DNA of 64,000 nt from assembly GCA_963921935.1 (NCBI GenBank), contig OY998180.1:47050231-47114230 (forward strand), given 5' to 3'. Source of the stretch: Galeruca laticollis (lineage: Eukaryota > Arthropoda > Insecta > Coleoptera > Chrysomelidae). Under the pieces are notes generated by a model. That model had not been told where the DNA came from. It was given only the letters and a program-made list of their open reading frames with translations, and made no database searches. Made by a program: the position numbers and the translations under genes. Of the stretch, positions 33,540 to 45,151 are shown piece by piece (positions within the stretch are counted from its first letter, which is position 1; each line of letters begins with the position of its first letter).

Positions 33540-35265
33540 TTAAATTTTGTGGTAAAGTTGTACATTTTTTAGGAACTGCAGTACTGTAATTGCTTCGTTG
33601 GGGTTACTCAATAATTCTTCTATGTTGGAATTAAGGTGGAGCTGCTGTCTTTCTATTAGGTATTGTTGACATTCAGTGAGAATGTGTTTGATTGTGATGT
33701 TACATTGACATTTTTGACAAAATGGAGGGTTGCTACGGGACATCAGGTGACCGTGGGTAAGTCTGGTGTGTCCAATTCGTAGTCTTCTCATCACTGCTAA
33801 GTTTTGTCTCGAAAGTTTAGAAGGTGATTTATTGAAGGCTGGATATTGTGTAGGCTTGAATTGATGGAATCCCAGTGTTGTTGCCACAGGCTTTTGAATT
33901 TGTGTTTGATGAATTGCTTAAGATCTTTTGCCGTTTGTATAGTGTTATCGGTGTTGATAGGTGTTGTGGTGTTTTTAGCTAGCTGATCGGCCAGTTCATT
34001 GCCCTCAATACCAATATGGGATGGTATCCATAAGATGGTAACTGTTATGTTTTAGGAAGTGATTGATTGGTAGGTGTCGTGTATATTTTGTACAAGAGAA
34101 TGTTCGGTGAAAATATGTTTAATGGAGTTAATTGATGCAAGAGAATCAGTGCATATACAAACGTTCTTGTGAGGAAAGGATATGTGCTTGAATGCTTGTA
34201 GGATACTGAATAATTCTCCGGTGTGTATACTACAGAATGAGGATATAGTGGATGAATATATAGGGGATTCGGAAGTTGTAACAGCACAACCCACTCCTGT
34301 CTCATTTTTTGATGCATCAGTGTACAATATCAAGTCGTGTTGATTTCTGTTTATTATCTCTAGAAATGATTTTTTAATTAAAGCATTGGGGGTTTCGTTT
34401 TTTTTGAATTTGGTAAGGGATGTGTTGATTTGTGGAATGTTTTTTGTCCAAGGGGGGATTAAAGAGAGAGGTATTGGAGTTGTTTGTGAGAAATCGACTT
34501 TAAAAGGCATTGATTCTATAATCAACGGTATGGTTTTTATTGTAGGAGTTGGTGACATATTGGATATGTTGTGATTGGTTAGTATTAATAGGTTATATAC
34601 GGGGTTAGATGGATCGGAAGATACAGAAACTGCGTAATTTAGTAGTAGTTGCTGGCGCCTTATCCACAAAGGAGGTTCATTCGCTTCACAATAAAGGCTT
34701 TCTGACAGACTGGAGCGGAACGCTCCAAGACATAGGCGGAGGGCTGTATTTTGCACAGAATTCAGAAGATTTATTTGTGATTTGGACGCAGAAGTGTATA
34801 TGAGGCAGCCGTAATCAAGCTTCGGTCGAATTAGTGATCTGTACACTTTTAGGAGAGAGTTTTCATCAGCACCCCAGTGATAATTAGAGAGCGTTTTAAT
34901 GAGATTTAGTCTTCTACAACCTTCCTTTTTTATTTCGAGGATGTGTTGTTTCTATGAGAGACGGCTATCGAATACCACACCCAGGATTTTGCAATGATTG
35001 ACTACTGGGAGAGGGATGTTGTTGATTGAAATGTTGGGTATGGGGGGTAATGAATGTTTACTAAATCTGATGATTTTGGATTTTGTCGGGGATAATCTTA
35101 ATCCCAGTTGGCTTGTTTTGTTTTGTAGAGTATTTACTGCAGTTTGAATGAGGGAAGAAGTAGTGATCATTGATTGCCCGTGACAATAAATCACTAGGTC
35201 GTCGGCGTACATTGCATGTTTGATGGGAGCAGTGAAGTAGGAGCAGAGGTCATTTGTAACAAGGT
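33540..35265 (-). pseudogene. Second (3') copy of RT end, RNase H and C-terminal domain
   Basis: This copy holds the YADD motif piece (35212-34952), RT thumb and RNase H (34846-34052: LYTDASKNETGVGCA, GELFSILQA, CICTDSLAS). A frame break at about 34052 is followed by ILWIPSHIGIEGNELADQLA. The C-terminal domain is 33887-33540 (MRRLRIGHTRLTHGH, CQKCQ, HILTEC). A CCCCC run near 34386 keeps RNase H in frame with RT. The equivalent run in the other copy has lost one C and is frameshifted. The break at 34052 is shared with the other copy at 35640, so it predates the duplication. Confidence 0.85.
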
Positions 35266-36852
35266 GAGAATGTGTTTGATTGTGATGTTACATTGACATT
35301 TTTGACAAAATGGAGGGTTGCTACGGGACATCAGGTGACCGTGGGTAAGTCTGGTGTGTCCAATTCGTAGTCTTCTCATCACTGCTAAGTTTTGTCTCGA
35401 AAGTTTAGAAGGTGATTTATTGAAGGCTGGATATTGTGTAGGCTTGAATTGATGGAATCCCAGTGTTGTTGCCACAGGCTTTTGAATTTGTGTTTGATGA
35501 ATTGCTTAAGATCTTTTGCCGTTTGTATAGTGTTATCGGTGTTGATAGGTGTTGTGGTGTTTTTAGCTAGCTGATCGGCCAGTTCATTGCCCTCAATACC
35601 AATATGGGATGGTATCCATAAGATGGTAACTGTTATGTTTTAGGAAGTGATTGATTGGTAGGTGTCGTGTATATTTTGTACAAGAGAATGTTCGGTGAAA
35701 ATATGTTTAATGGAGTTAATTGATGCAAGAGAATCAGTGCATATACAAACGTTCTTGTGAGGAAAGGATATGTGCTTGAATGCTTGTAGGATACTGAATA
35801 ATTCTCCGGTGTGTATACTACAGAATGAGGATATAGTGGATGAATATATAGGGGATTCGGAAGTTGTAACAGCACAACCCACTCCTGTCTCATTTTTTGA
35901 TGCATCAGTGTACAATATCAAGTCGTGTTGATTTCTGTTTATTATCTCTAGAAATGATTTTTTAATTAAAGCATTGGGGTTTCGTTTTTTTTGAATTTGG
36001 TAAGGGATGTGTTGATTTGTGGAATGTTTTTTGTCCAAGGGGGGATTAAAGAGAGAGGTATTGGAGTTGTTTGTGAGAAATCGACTTTAAAAGGCATTGA
36101 TTCTATAATCAACGGTATGGTTTTTATTGTAGGAGTTGGTGACATATTGGATATGTTGTGATTGGTTAGTATTAAAAGGTTATATACGGGGTTAGATGGA
36201 TCGGAAGATACAGAAACTGCGTAATTTAGTAGTAGTTGCTGGCGCCTTATCCACAAAGGAGGTTCATTCGCTTCACAATAAAGGCTTTCTGACAGACTGG
36301 AGCGGAACGCTCCAAGACATAGGCGGAGGGCTGTATTTTGCACAGAATTCAGAAGATTTATTTGTGATTTGGACGCAGAAGTGTATATGAGGCAGCCGTA
36401 ATCAAGCTTCGGTCGAATTAGTGATCTGTACACTTTTAGGAGAGAGTTTTCATCAGCACCCCAGTGATAATTAGAGAGCGTTTTAATGAGATTTAGTCTT
36501 CTACAACTTTCCTTTTTTATTTCGAGGATGTGTTGTTTCCATGAGAGACGGCTATCGAATACCACACCCAGGATTTTGCAATGATTGACTACTGGGAGAG
36601 GGATGTTGTTGATTGAAATGTTGGGTATGGGGGGTAATGAATGTTTACTAAATCTGATGATTTTGGATTTTGTCGGGGATAATCTTAATCCCAGTTGGCT
36701 TGTTTTGTTTTGTAGAGTATTTACTGCAGTTTGAATGAGGGAAGAAGTAGTGATCATTGATTGCCCGTGACAATAAATCACTAGGTCGTCGGCGTACATT
36801 GCATGTTTGATGGGAGCAGTGAAGTAGGAGCAGAGGTCATTTGTAACAAGGT
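35266..36852 (-). repeat. First (5') copy of the 1.59-kb tandem duplication
   Basis: Nearly identical to 33678-35265. The few differences seen by eye include one fewer G in the run near 35975, TATTAAAAGG versus TATTAATAGG near 36173, and CTTTCC versus CCTTCC near 36508. The junction at 35265/35266 joins the middle of the RT gene (AACAAGGT) to the C-terminal domain sequence (GAGAATGTG). Confidence 0.92.
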
Positions 36853-38068
36853 TAAATAAGGTGGGGCTTAGCACAGAGCCTTGAGGTACTCCATCTGTTT
36901 GGGTGTACGTTGTTGAAAGAATACCGTTAAGACTTACTCTAAAGAACCTAAGAGATAGAAAGTTTTCAATGAATTTAAACATGTTTCCATTGATATTGTA
37001 AAGCATTAATTTATTGAGTATTGTCTGCCTATTTATGTTGTCGAATGCACTTTCTATATCAAATGAGGCGAGTATGATTTCTTGTTTTTTATTTAACGCT
37101 GTAGCAATGTGTGTATGAAGCATAACCAAATTATCTCGAGTTGATCGATTTCGTCGGAATCCAGATTGTTCTTTCGATATAATCTTGTATTTATCTAGGT
37201 ACCAAACAAGTCGCTTGTTAATCATTTTTTCCATAATTTTACACATAGTGCATGTTAGTGAGATGGGTCTATAGGACTTAGGTGAGGTAGGTGCTTGGTC
37301 AGGTTTTTTAATAGGTATTATAATGGATAATCGCCATTGGGATGGAAATTTTTTGGAGGACCAGATTAGGTTGAATAGTTCCAGAAGTTTTAGTTGTCCT
37401 AAGGTATCGAGATTTTGGAGAAAAATGTAGGGCAGGTCATCAGGCCCAGCTGCATTTTTTTTGCAGGATTTTAATGCAGTAGTAAGTTCTTGTGGAGAGA
37501 AGGGTATATTGAGGGAATCTACGTCAAGTTTGATTAGAGAAGGGCCTGGTGACATAGTTTTTGCAGGGGTCGGGGAAATTTTACTACGGAATTTAACTTC
37601 GTAATGTTTGGCCATAATTTCAGCTATTTCTTGGTTATTATTTATTATATTTCCATTATATATGAGATTTGGTATTTTACTATTGGTATTTTTCCCTTGA
37701 ATACTCTTAATTTTTTTCCAAACCTGATTTGGAGGAGTGCTTTCATTTATGGATGAAATGTAGCTTTTCCAGGAGGATTTTTTACTCTGCTTTATAATAT
37801 ATTTTGTTTTTGCTCTGGCTCTCTTGAGCTTAATCAAATTCTCGGGTGTTCTGTTCTGTCGATACAGTTTTAGTGTCAATTTTTGCTGTTCTACCGCACT
37901 TTTACAGGAAGGATTCCACCAGGGAACAGTTTTGTGTCTGTAGGAATGTTTAGTTTTACCTATGTGGGTCTCAGCAGCTGATATAATGCATGTTGTGAAG
38001 AGCAGTATGTTATTATCCATATTTTCAGATAGAATAAGGGAGGATAATGTAGTTTCTGTTTGAGACAT
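35966..38068 (-). pseudogene. LINE ORF2: reverse transcriptase
   Basis: The 700-codon frame contains the pre-RT linker (PWWNPSCKSAVEQQ, IKSIQGKN) and RT motifs: NAAGPDDLPYIFLQ, SYRPISLTCTMCKIMEKMI, SGFRRNRSTRDNL, SFDIESAFDNI, GVPQGSVLSPTLFNL and the catalytic HAMYADDLVIY near 36790. The thumb IRPKLDYGCLIYTSASKS follows. It runs into RNase H and is cut by the single-base deletion near 35975. Upstream, only the end of the endonuclease (DLYDSDHFPIV) precedes it. An intact family member would have about 190 more residues of endonuclease between ORF1 and this point. Confidence 0.88.
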
Positions 38069-38199
38069 ATAGCTGTCCCAATTAGCGCTGTTTAGTTGCC
38101 AATATGTTCTTGTTGAAATTTGTTGGTTAGGAGGTTCATCGGAAGAAATGACTATAGGAAAATGATTGCTGTCATACAGATCATCTTCAACGTGCCAAG

Positions 38200-39417
38200 T
38201 TAGTAAAGGGGCCGACTTAGGGTCACAGAGCGTAGGAGAGATAAATCGTTTAGAAGTCCTTGAATATTTGGAGTAAAGGAAAGAGCTTCGTTGAATGGGT
38301 CTGAGCTGCCAAATGAATTTTCTAAGAAGGCAGTCAGTTGGGTTTGAGTGAGAGTGAGATCAGTCGGTTTATTTTTAAAGAGTTCGTGTACTGCAGTATT
38401 GACACTGGCTGACAGTTTGGAATCTTCTTTGGGAGATGTTTTAGGTTTTTTTATAGTAGGCTTAGGTGTATTTTGGGATAATGTAAATGATGGTGGAGGC
38501 ATTTGGTTTTCTGTGGGGGTTGAAGAGGGGGAAAGTTGGGGAGGAGTTTCCGTGTTGCTGGCCGAGGATAGAAATCTTTTTTGACCATGAGTTGAACAGT
38601 CGAGATTGGGGAGTTGTCCTGGGTCTGTTGATTTTGTATTAGTTTGATCAACAATGGGAGTTGAAATTTCAGATACGATTACGGGGGAAGACATTGGGAG
38701 TGAATCGTTTGAATGCAGTGATGGATTTTGGATAGGATTACTGGGAGGATTAATACAAGCCTCGGCAGTATGGCCGGGTTGTTTGCACAGAAAACATTCC
38801 AGTTTGTCAGTGGAGATGAAAATTCTATAAGGAGTATTATCATGTGTTATTAAGAGAGACGTTTGCAAGGAAAAATTATCTGAATCTGGTAAAACAAAAG
38901 TCATTCTTCGGAAACTCATAATGTGTGCATAGTTGTCATCTGGTACACCACATTTCAAAAATGAGACAGGGGAGGCTAATTGAAGGCCTATGTTTTCGAG
39001 TGATTTTTCAATGATAGAATGTGGTATAGTAGGGGATACGTTAGATATCAGTATTCGTTTGGCTGGTGTAATAAGTCTACGTATAGGGATAATAGTTGAT
39101 TTCACAGATATGCTATCGTGTGTTTTGAGTAATTTATCGACGATAGATGTGGAACTTAAATAAATGCACACACGGTTGTTCGATATTTTAGAAGCAAAGG
39201 TAACATTTTTTGGATTGACGATTTCACCAATAGCTTTTATGTATTCCAAAAGAGCTGTATCGGGGATAGTATGCATAACAATTGCCTGTTCTCTTTTAGG
39301 AAAAGTTGGCGGGGGGGGGGGGTTTGTTTGAGCTGCGGCTACGTAAGATTTTGTAATAGTGGGGGTATTTAGTGTTATAGATGAGGATGGTTGAGGTTGT
39401 GTTTCAGTTTGATCCAT
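38200..39417 (-). CDS. LINE ORF1 (gag-like, CCHC)
   Basis: The open frame is 405 codons. An N-terminal Pro/Ser/Thr-rich segment is followed by a globular region (NPKNVTFASKISNNRVCIYL, RRLITPAKRILISNVSPTIP) similar to the plus-strand ORF1 at 43.9 kb. A CCHC knuckle, CFLCKQPGHTAEAC, sits at about 38800-38760, before a Ser/Pro/Thr-rich tail. Such proteins bind element RNA to form ribonucleoprotein. The last dozen codons run out of frame through the endonuclease remnant, because a deletion removed the normal ORF1 end and most of the endonuclease. The frame is otherwise intact. Confidence 0.72.
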   Translation of the reverse strand: MDQTETQPQPSSSITLNTPTITKSYVAAAQTNPPPPPTFPKREQAIVMHTIPDTALLEYIKAIGEIVNPKNVTFASKISNNRVCIYLSSTSIVDKLLKTHDSISVKSTIIPIRRLITPAKRILISNVSPTIPHSIIEKSLENIGLQLASPVSFLKCGVPDDNYAHIMSFRRMTFVLPDSDNFSLQTSLLITHDNTPYRIFISTDKLECFLCKQPGHTAEACINPPSNPIQNPSLHSNDSLPMSSPVIVSEISTPIVDQTNTKSTDPGQLPNLDCSTHGQKRFLSSASNTETPPQLSPSSTPTENQMPPPSFTLSQNTPKPTIKKPKTSPKEDSKLSASVNTAVHELFKNKPTDLTLTQTQLTAFLENSFGSSDPFNEALSFTPNIQGLLNDLSLLRSVTLSRPLY

Positions 39418-39785
39418 TTTTGTAAGAGGTCCTGGATACCAAAACCTCTACAGAGTAATAGGACAAGAGTCCTAGATGGACTCTTGGGAATAAAAGGAAA
39501 TAACAGTTACCTGTGTTAATGGTCCGCCACTGGTGAAAACTAGGTTCTTCAGTTGATGAAATTAACTGTTTATAAATGTATTTTTGTAAGTTCATTCACA
39601 AAAGATGTAGAATCTCACATTATATAGTCATTAACTTTTTCACAACACCGTAAAAAGGAAATAAAAACTCGTAACTGGTAAATGTATTGTTTAGACGACC
39701 GATAATCGATGTTTACTCATAGGCTGCCTAAATATGAATGATATACAAAGATTGAATAACACAGAATCCAAAATTGTTCCTTTGT

Positions 39786-42655
39786 TATAATTATTTATTA
39801 AATAACGTATATTTTGTTGTTTATAGAATTTTAACAATATTAACAAGTTTGGTGTTTTTAAATGTGAAAAATTTTAATTTCTGGGTTGTTGGTCTCGAAT
39901 TTCATCTTCATGTATAGTTTAATAATCATATTTCATAAATAGAAATCTGAATAGTTTTTTCAAAATTGAACAGAGGGTTTTCCACTTTAGTTATGGTTTT
40001 CTAGGTGAAATCAATAAATAATTCTATTATGAAGTCTTCATAAAGTTCTTTTATTACCATTATTCAACCTTATTCTTCAAGTAATTGTTCCATAACTATT
40101 TACATTATTAAATAACGTATATTTTGTTGTTTATAGAATTTTTTGTAACAATATTAGCAAGTTTGGGGTTTTTAAATGTGAAATATTTAAATTTCTGGGT
40201 TGTCGGTATCAAATTTTATCTTTCAGTATTTTAATTTTTTTTTGATGTATAGTTTGATAGTAATGTTTCTAAAATAGAAATCTGAATAGTTTTTTTCAGA
40301 ATTGAAGAGAAGGTTTTCCATTTTAGTTGTGGTTTTCTAGGTGAAATCAATAAATAATTGTATTATGAAGTCTTCGAAAAGCTCTTTTATTACCATTATT
40401 GATACTTATTCTTCAAGTAATTGTTCGATAACTGTTTACATTATTAAATAACGTATATTTTGTTGTTTATATAATTTTTTGGAAAAATATTAGCAAGGTT
40501 GGGGTTTCTAAATGAGAAATATTTAAATTTCTGGGTTGTCAGTCTTGAATTTCATCTTTCAGTATTTTAATTTTTTTTATGTATAGTTTGATAGAAATAT
40601 TTCTAAAGCAGAAATCTGAATAGTTTTTTCAAATTTGAAGAAAAGGTTTTCCACTTTAGTTTTGGTTTTCTAGATGAAATCAATAAATAATTGTATTATG
40701 AAGTCTTCGGAAAGTTCTTTTATTACCATTATTGATCCTTATTCTTCAAGAAATTGTTCGATAACTGTTTACTATATTAAATAACGTATATTTTGTTGTT
40801 TATAGAATTTTTTTGTAACAATATTAGCAAGTTTGGGGTTTCTAAATGTGAAATATTTAAATTTCTGGGTTGTTGGTCTCGAATTTCATCTTTCAGTATT
40901 TAAATTTTTTTATGCATAGTTTGATAATTATATTTCAAAAATAGAAATCTGAATAGTCTTTTCAAAATTGAAGAGAAGGTTTTCCGTTTTAGTTGTGGTT
41001 TTCTAGGTGAAATCAAATAAATAATTGTATTATGAAGTCTTCGGAAAGTTATTTTATTACCATTATTGATCCTTATTCTTCAAGTAATTGTTCGATAACT
41101 GTTTACTATATCAAATAACGTATATTTTGTTGTTTATAGAATTTTTTTGTAACAATATTAGCCAGTTTGGGGTTTCTAAATGTGAAATATTTAAATTTCT
41201 GGGTTGTTGGTCTCGAATTTCATCTTTCAGTATTTAAATTTTTTTATGTATAGTTTGATAATTATATTTCAAAAATAGAAATCTGAATAGTCTTTTCAAA
41301 ATTGAAGAGAAGGTTTTTCGTTTTAGTTGTGATTTTCTAGGTGAAATCAATAAATAATTGTATTATGAAGTCTTCGGAAAGTTCTTTTATTACCATTATT
41401 GATACTTATTCTTCAAGTAATTGTTCGATAACTGTTTAATATATCAAATAACGTATATTTTGTTGTTTATAGAATTTTTTTGTAACAATATAAGCAAGTT
41501 TGGGGTTTCTAAATGTGAAATATTTAAATTTCTGGGTTGTTGGTCTCGAATTTCATCTTTCAGTATTTAAATTTTTTTTATGTATAGTTTAATAATTATA
41601 TTTCAAAAATAGAAATCTGAATAGTCTTTTCAAAATTGAAGAGAAGGTTTTCCGTTTTAGTTGTGGTTTTCTAGGTGAAATCAATAAATAATTGAATTAT
41701 GAAGTCTTCTGAAAGTTATTTTATTACCATTATTGATCCTTATTCTTCAAGTAATTGTTCGATAACTGTTTGCATTATTAAATAACGTATGTTTTATTGT
41801 TTATAGAATATTTTGTAACAATATTAGCAAGTTTGGGGTTTTTAAATGTGAAATATTTAAATTTCTGGGTTGTCGGTATAAAATTTCATCTTTCAGAATT
41901 TTTTTTTGATGTATAGTTTGGTAGTAATATTTCTAAGATAGAAATCTGAATAGTTTTTTTCAAAATTGAAGAGGTTTTCCATTTTAGTTGTGGTTTTATA
42001 GGTGAAATCAATAATTAATTGTATTATGAAGTCTTCGAAAAGTTCTTTTATTACCATTATTGATACTTATTCTTCAAGTAATTGTTCGATAACTGTTTAC
42101 ATTATTAAATAACGTATATTTTGTTGTTTATAGAATTTTTTGTAACAATATTAGCAAGTTTGGGGTTTCTAAATGTTAAATATTTAAATTTCTGGGTTGT
42201 CGGTCTTGAATTTCATCTTTCAGTATTTTAATTTTTTTTATGTATAGTTGAATAATTATATTTCAAAAACGTAAATCTGAATAGTCTTTTCAAAATTGAA
42301 GAGAAGGTTTTCCGTTTTAGTTGTAGTTTTCTAGGTGAAATCAATAAATAATTCTATTATGAAGTCTTCGGAAGGTTCTTTTATTACCATTATTCATCCT
42401 TTTCTTCAAGTAATTCTTCGATAACTGTTTACATTATTAAATAACGTATATTTTGTTGTTTATAAAATTTTTTGTAACAATATTAACAAGTTTGGGGTTT
42501 TTAAGTGTAAAATATTTAAATTTCTGGGTTGTCGATCTCGAATTTCATCTTTCAGTATTTTTAATTTTTTTTTGATGTATAGTTTAATAATCATACCTCA
42601 AAAATAGAAATCTTAATAGTCTTTTCAAAATTGATGAGAAGGTTTTCCATTTTAG
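39786..42655. repeat. Satellite array, ~332-bp period, about 8.6 copies
   Basis: The block AACGTATATTTTGTTG (with one variant) occurs at 39804, 40114, 40451, 40783, 41117, 41450, 41784, 42111 and 42443, giving spacings of 310, 337, 332, 334, 333, 334, 327 and 332. Each unit continues with TTTGGGGTTT-TAAATG, ATTTCTGGGTTGT, GAAATCTGAATAGT, GGTTTTCC-TTTAGTTGTG, GAAATCAATAAATAATT and TTATTACCATTATT. Copies differ by scattered substitutions and small indels. The array ends abruptly near 42655. It contains no open frame of note and no hammerhead core. Confidence 0.95.
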
Positions 42656-43007
42656 GCTGGCCACACTTTATATAGTTTGATTAAACAATATTTAAACAAG
42701 TGAAGAAAATATTTTGTAGATAGTCTAGTCTTAGAAAAAAAAATATTTTCGATTAAAAACTATAATCTTGTCACACGTTGAAGAAATGAAACTAAATGAA
42801 CAATAGAACGAATTAAAAGATTAAACTACAAAAATAATTGAAATACTACCAAAACTGCTATCTACGGATATCAGTAAAACTTTGCGCCATGTACACGTCT
42901 CAAGTGACTCTAGAAAGAATAAAATTCCATTTAATAAACAATTCAAATACCTAATTAAATTAAAATCACAAAAATTTTTGAAATCACGTAATATACCATG
43001 TCGTATA
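42656..43007. other. Unassigned AT-rich sequence beside the satellite
   Basis: Starts with GGCTGGCCACACTTTATATA, which resembles the end of a DNA transposon, but no partner end was found. A 62-codon frame (42882-43070, plus) runs into the hairpin and is not recognised. Confidence 0.35.
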
Positions 43008-43409
43008 TTAAATTTATCCACCTTTTTCTATTTTCAATTGATACTTACAAAGAAACATTCTTCCAAATAACTCTCAATTTATTGACTGAAATTTATTCAG
43101 ATAAAATTTTTATATATACATAGTTATTTTCCAACTAATTTTAAGCTGATCTAAAAAATCATTTGGCAAGAAAAAAATTTATAAGACTTGGCCCAATTTT
43201 TGCAGCCTTATACCAAACATAGGGCCAAGTCTTATAAAATTTTTTTCTTGCCAAATGATTTTTTAGATCAGCTTAAAATTAGTTGGAAAATAACTATGTA
43301 TATATAAAAATTTTATCTGAATAAATTTCAGTCAATAAATTGAGAATTATTTGGAAGAATGTTTCTTTGTAAGTATCAATTGAAAATAGAAAAAGGTGGA
43401 TAAATTTAA
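43008..43409. repeat. Long near-perfect hairpin (187-bp arms)
   Basis: Left arm 43008-43194 and right arm 43222-43409 are inverted complements with about one indel and very few mismatches. They are separated by a 27-nt loop. A transcript from either strand would fold into a long double-stranded stem. It lies between the satellite and the 5' end of the plus-strand LINE. Confidence 0.93.
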
Positions 43410-43732
43410 GAATTTTAAGAAGGTTCGGTCCTGGCAAATTGAGCACCGGTTGTGTTTAATATCAGCTCCGATAATTCATAAAATTAGTTAAATTCAGTGC
43501 GAAATAATTTAGTTACAGTGTCTAGTATTCAAGATCTAAGCATCTTCTGTATTAGTACGGAATCTGTGAGTTTTTAATTAATTCTCTATATTATAATTGT
43601 CATAGACATACTTTTAACAACGAGTTATATCAACATTCACAATCTAGTATAATCAAAAACTCATTAGTAGTTTATATTTCTACACATTAGACAGAGCCGT
43701 AGTTAGAACACCAATTAAACACATCTACCAAA

Positions 43733-45150
43733 ATGGATGAATCGGTGAATGAGAGCGTCCCTTATAGAGGGGGCACTCAACCTCAAATTAAATCTTACGC
43801 AACAGTAACAAACTCACCAAAATTTCCAAGCAAAAAACAAGCACTTCACTCGATAACATAAAATTGGAGGATTACCTCATTTCTTTAGGGAATATCATGG
43901 AACCAAAAAATATAATCTTCTCTTCCAGAATCTCCAATAACCGCATTTGCATTTATTTGGCAAATGAAAATTTGGTTGATTCATTTATGAATAGCAATGA
44001 TGGCTCAATAAATCTTGGACAAACTACGATTAAAGCTCGGCGATTAATAACACCTGCGGAAAGATTACTACTGTCAAATGTATGTCCATCTATACCAAAT
44101 ATACTATTAGAAAATGAATTAACACGAATTGGCATTAAAATAATGTCGCAGATTACGTTTCTTCGCATCGGTACTTCACTCCCAGAATTCAAGCACATTC
44201 TAAGTTTTCGTAGGCAAACCTATATTTCACCTGTAGACCAGAACCAGATTCAAATCCCAGATTTCATTACTGTGAATCACGAAGGAACCTCTTATCGAAT
44301 ATTTCTCTCCCTCGACGACTATACATGTTATAACTGTAAGCAGAAAGGGCATGTTGCAACAGAATGTACGCTCCCTAATACACAGTCACAAGTACTACCA
44401 ACAAACCTAACAGCAACCACATCAACAGATTTACCACCTGCTCATGTAACCGCACCAACACCATAACAATCAACGGTTGCAGAAGCACATATACCAGCAG
44501 CAACTCTCTATCCCATTTCTACTACACCAACATCAATACTGCATTCCGAAAACCTGACATCCGATTCATCTCTAGAAGGAACCAATAAAAACTCAATTAT
44601 TTCTGACACCACTTCTAAAACTGAACCACAAAGTTCACATTCTATTAAAATAAACACAGCTACATCCTTATCCTATAACAAAACCAAACGATCCCTATCT
44701 GAAATTCCTTCTCCTGTTGAACAAACCATCGACATGAATTTCACGGAGCCCAGAATAACAAAACTCCAAAAAAAAGCAAAAATTAACGTTCAAACACTAA
44801 CTACAGTAAATATCTGAAAACAAATGGAATCAACAAAGACATTTTTTGAAACGACAGACAAACATGTGCTTACCTACCAACAATTTTGTGATTTTTTCGA
44901 AAATGTACATGGTTCACCGGACCCACTAAGCGTAGCCAAGTTATATACAGAAGATATTAATGGCCTCATTGATCAATTACACACTATGTATCCCTACTTC
45001 ACAGATAAAAAAATGAAAAGTAAATGTACCAGGATTTATAAAAAAATTATATCTCAATTAAGTCAAGAATCTAGTAATCAAGAGGATAGCGATTCGTCTG
45101 TATCATCAATACCTTTGTGCTCGACCTCAAGAATTTCAAATACCTATTAA
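43733..45150 (+). pseudogene. LINE ORF1 (gag-like, CCHC), broken
   Basis: It starts at ATG 43733 (MDESVNESVPYRGG) and is interrupted by a stop near 43860. The main part, 43864-44466, has SSRISNNRICIYLANENLVD, a RRLITPAERLLLSNVCPS block and a CCHC knuckle CYNCKQKGHVATEC at about 44329-44370. A stop at 44464-44466 and further breaks follow, then a Thr/Ser/Pro-rich region. The last part, 44824-45150, is a helical segment (SVAKLYTEDINGLIDQL). It probably coated element RNA. ORF2 begins in another frame, overlapping its end. Confidence 0.8.
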
Positions 45151-45151
45151 A

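Larger units (their letters stand above)
33428..39600 (-). mobile_element. RNase H-bearing LINE with internal tandem duplication
   Basis: The poly(A) tail appears as the T-run at about 33428-33437. Going right to left the element has ORF1 (39417-38200), a remnant of the endonuclease tail (about 38205-38150), RT (38068-35966 and following), RNase H and a C-terminal Zn domain ending at 33540. A 1,587-1,588 bp block covering the end of RT, RNase H and the C-terminal domain is present twice in tandem (33678-35265 and 35266-36852). It belongs to the same broad family as the plus-strand element at 43.4-49.0 kb, and their 5' ends face each other across the satellite array. Confidence 0.85.

Noticed and set aside
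39786..42655. Satellite array as a CRISPR-like or hammerhead-bearing array
   Set aside because: The period is about 332 bp with no unique spacers, and no CTGANGA...GAAA core was found in the unit on either strand.
42821..43070. Short frames entering the hairpin
   Set aside because: No family recognised and the end lies in the inverted repeat; probably chance.
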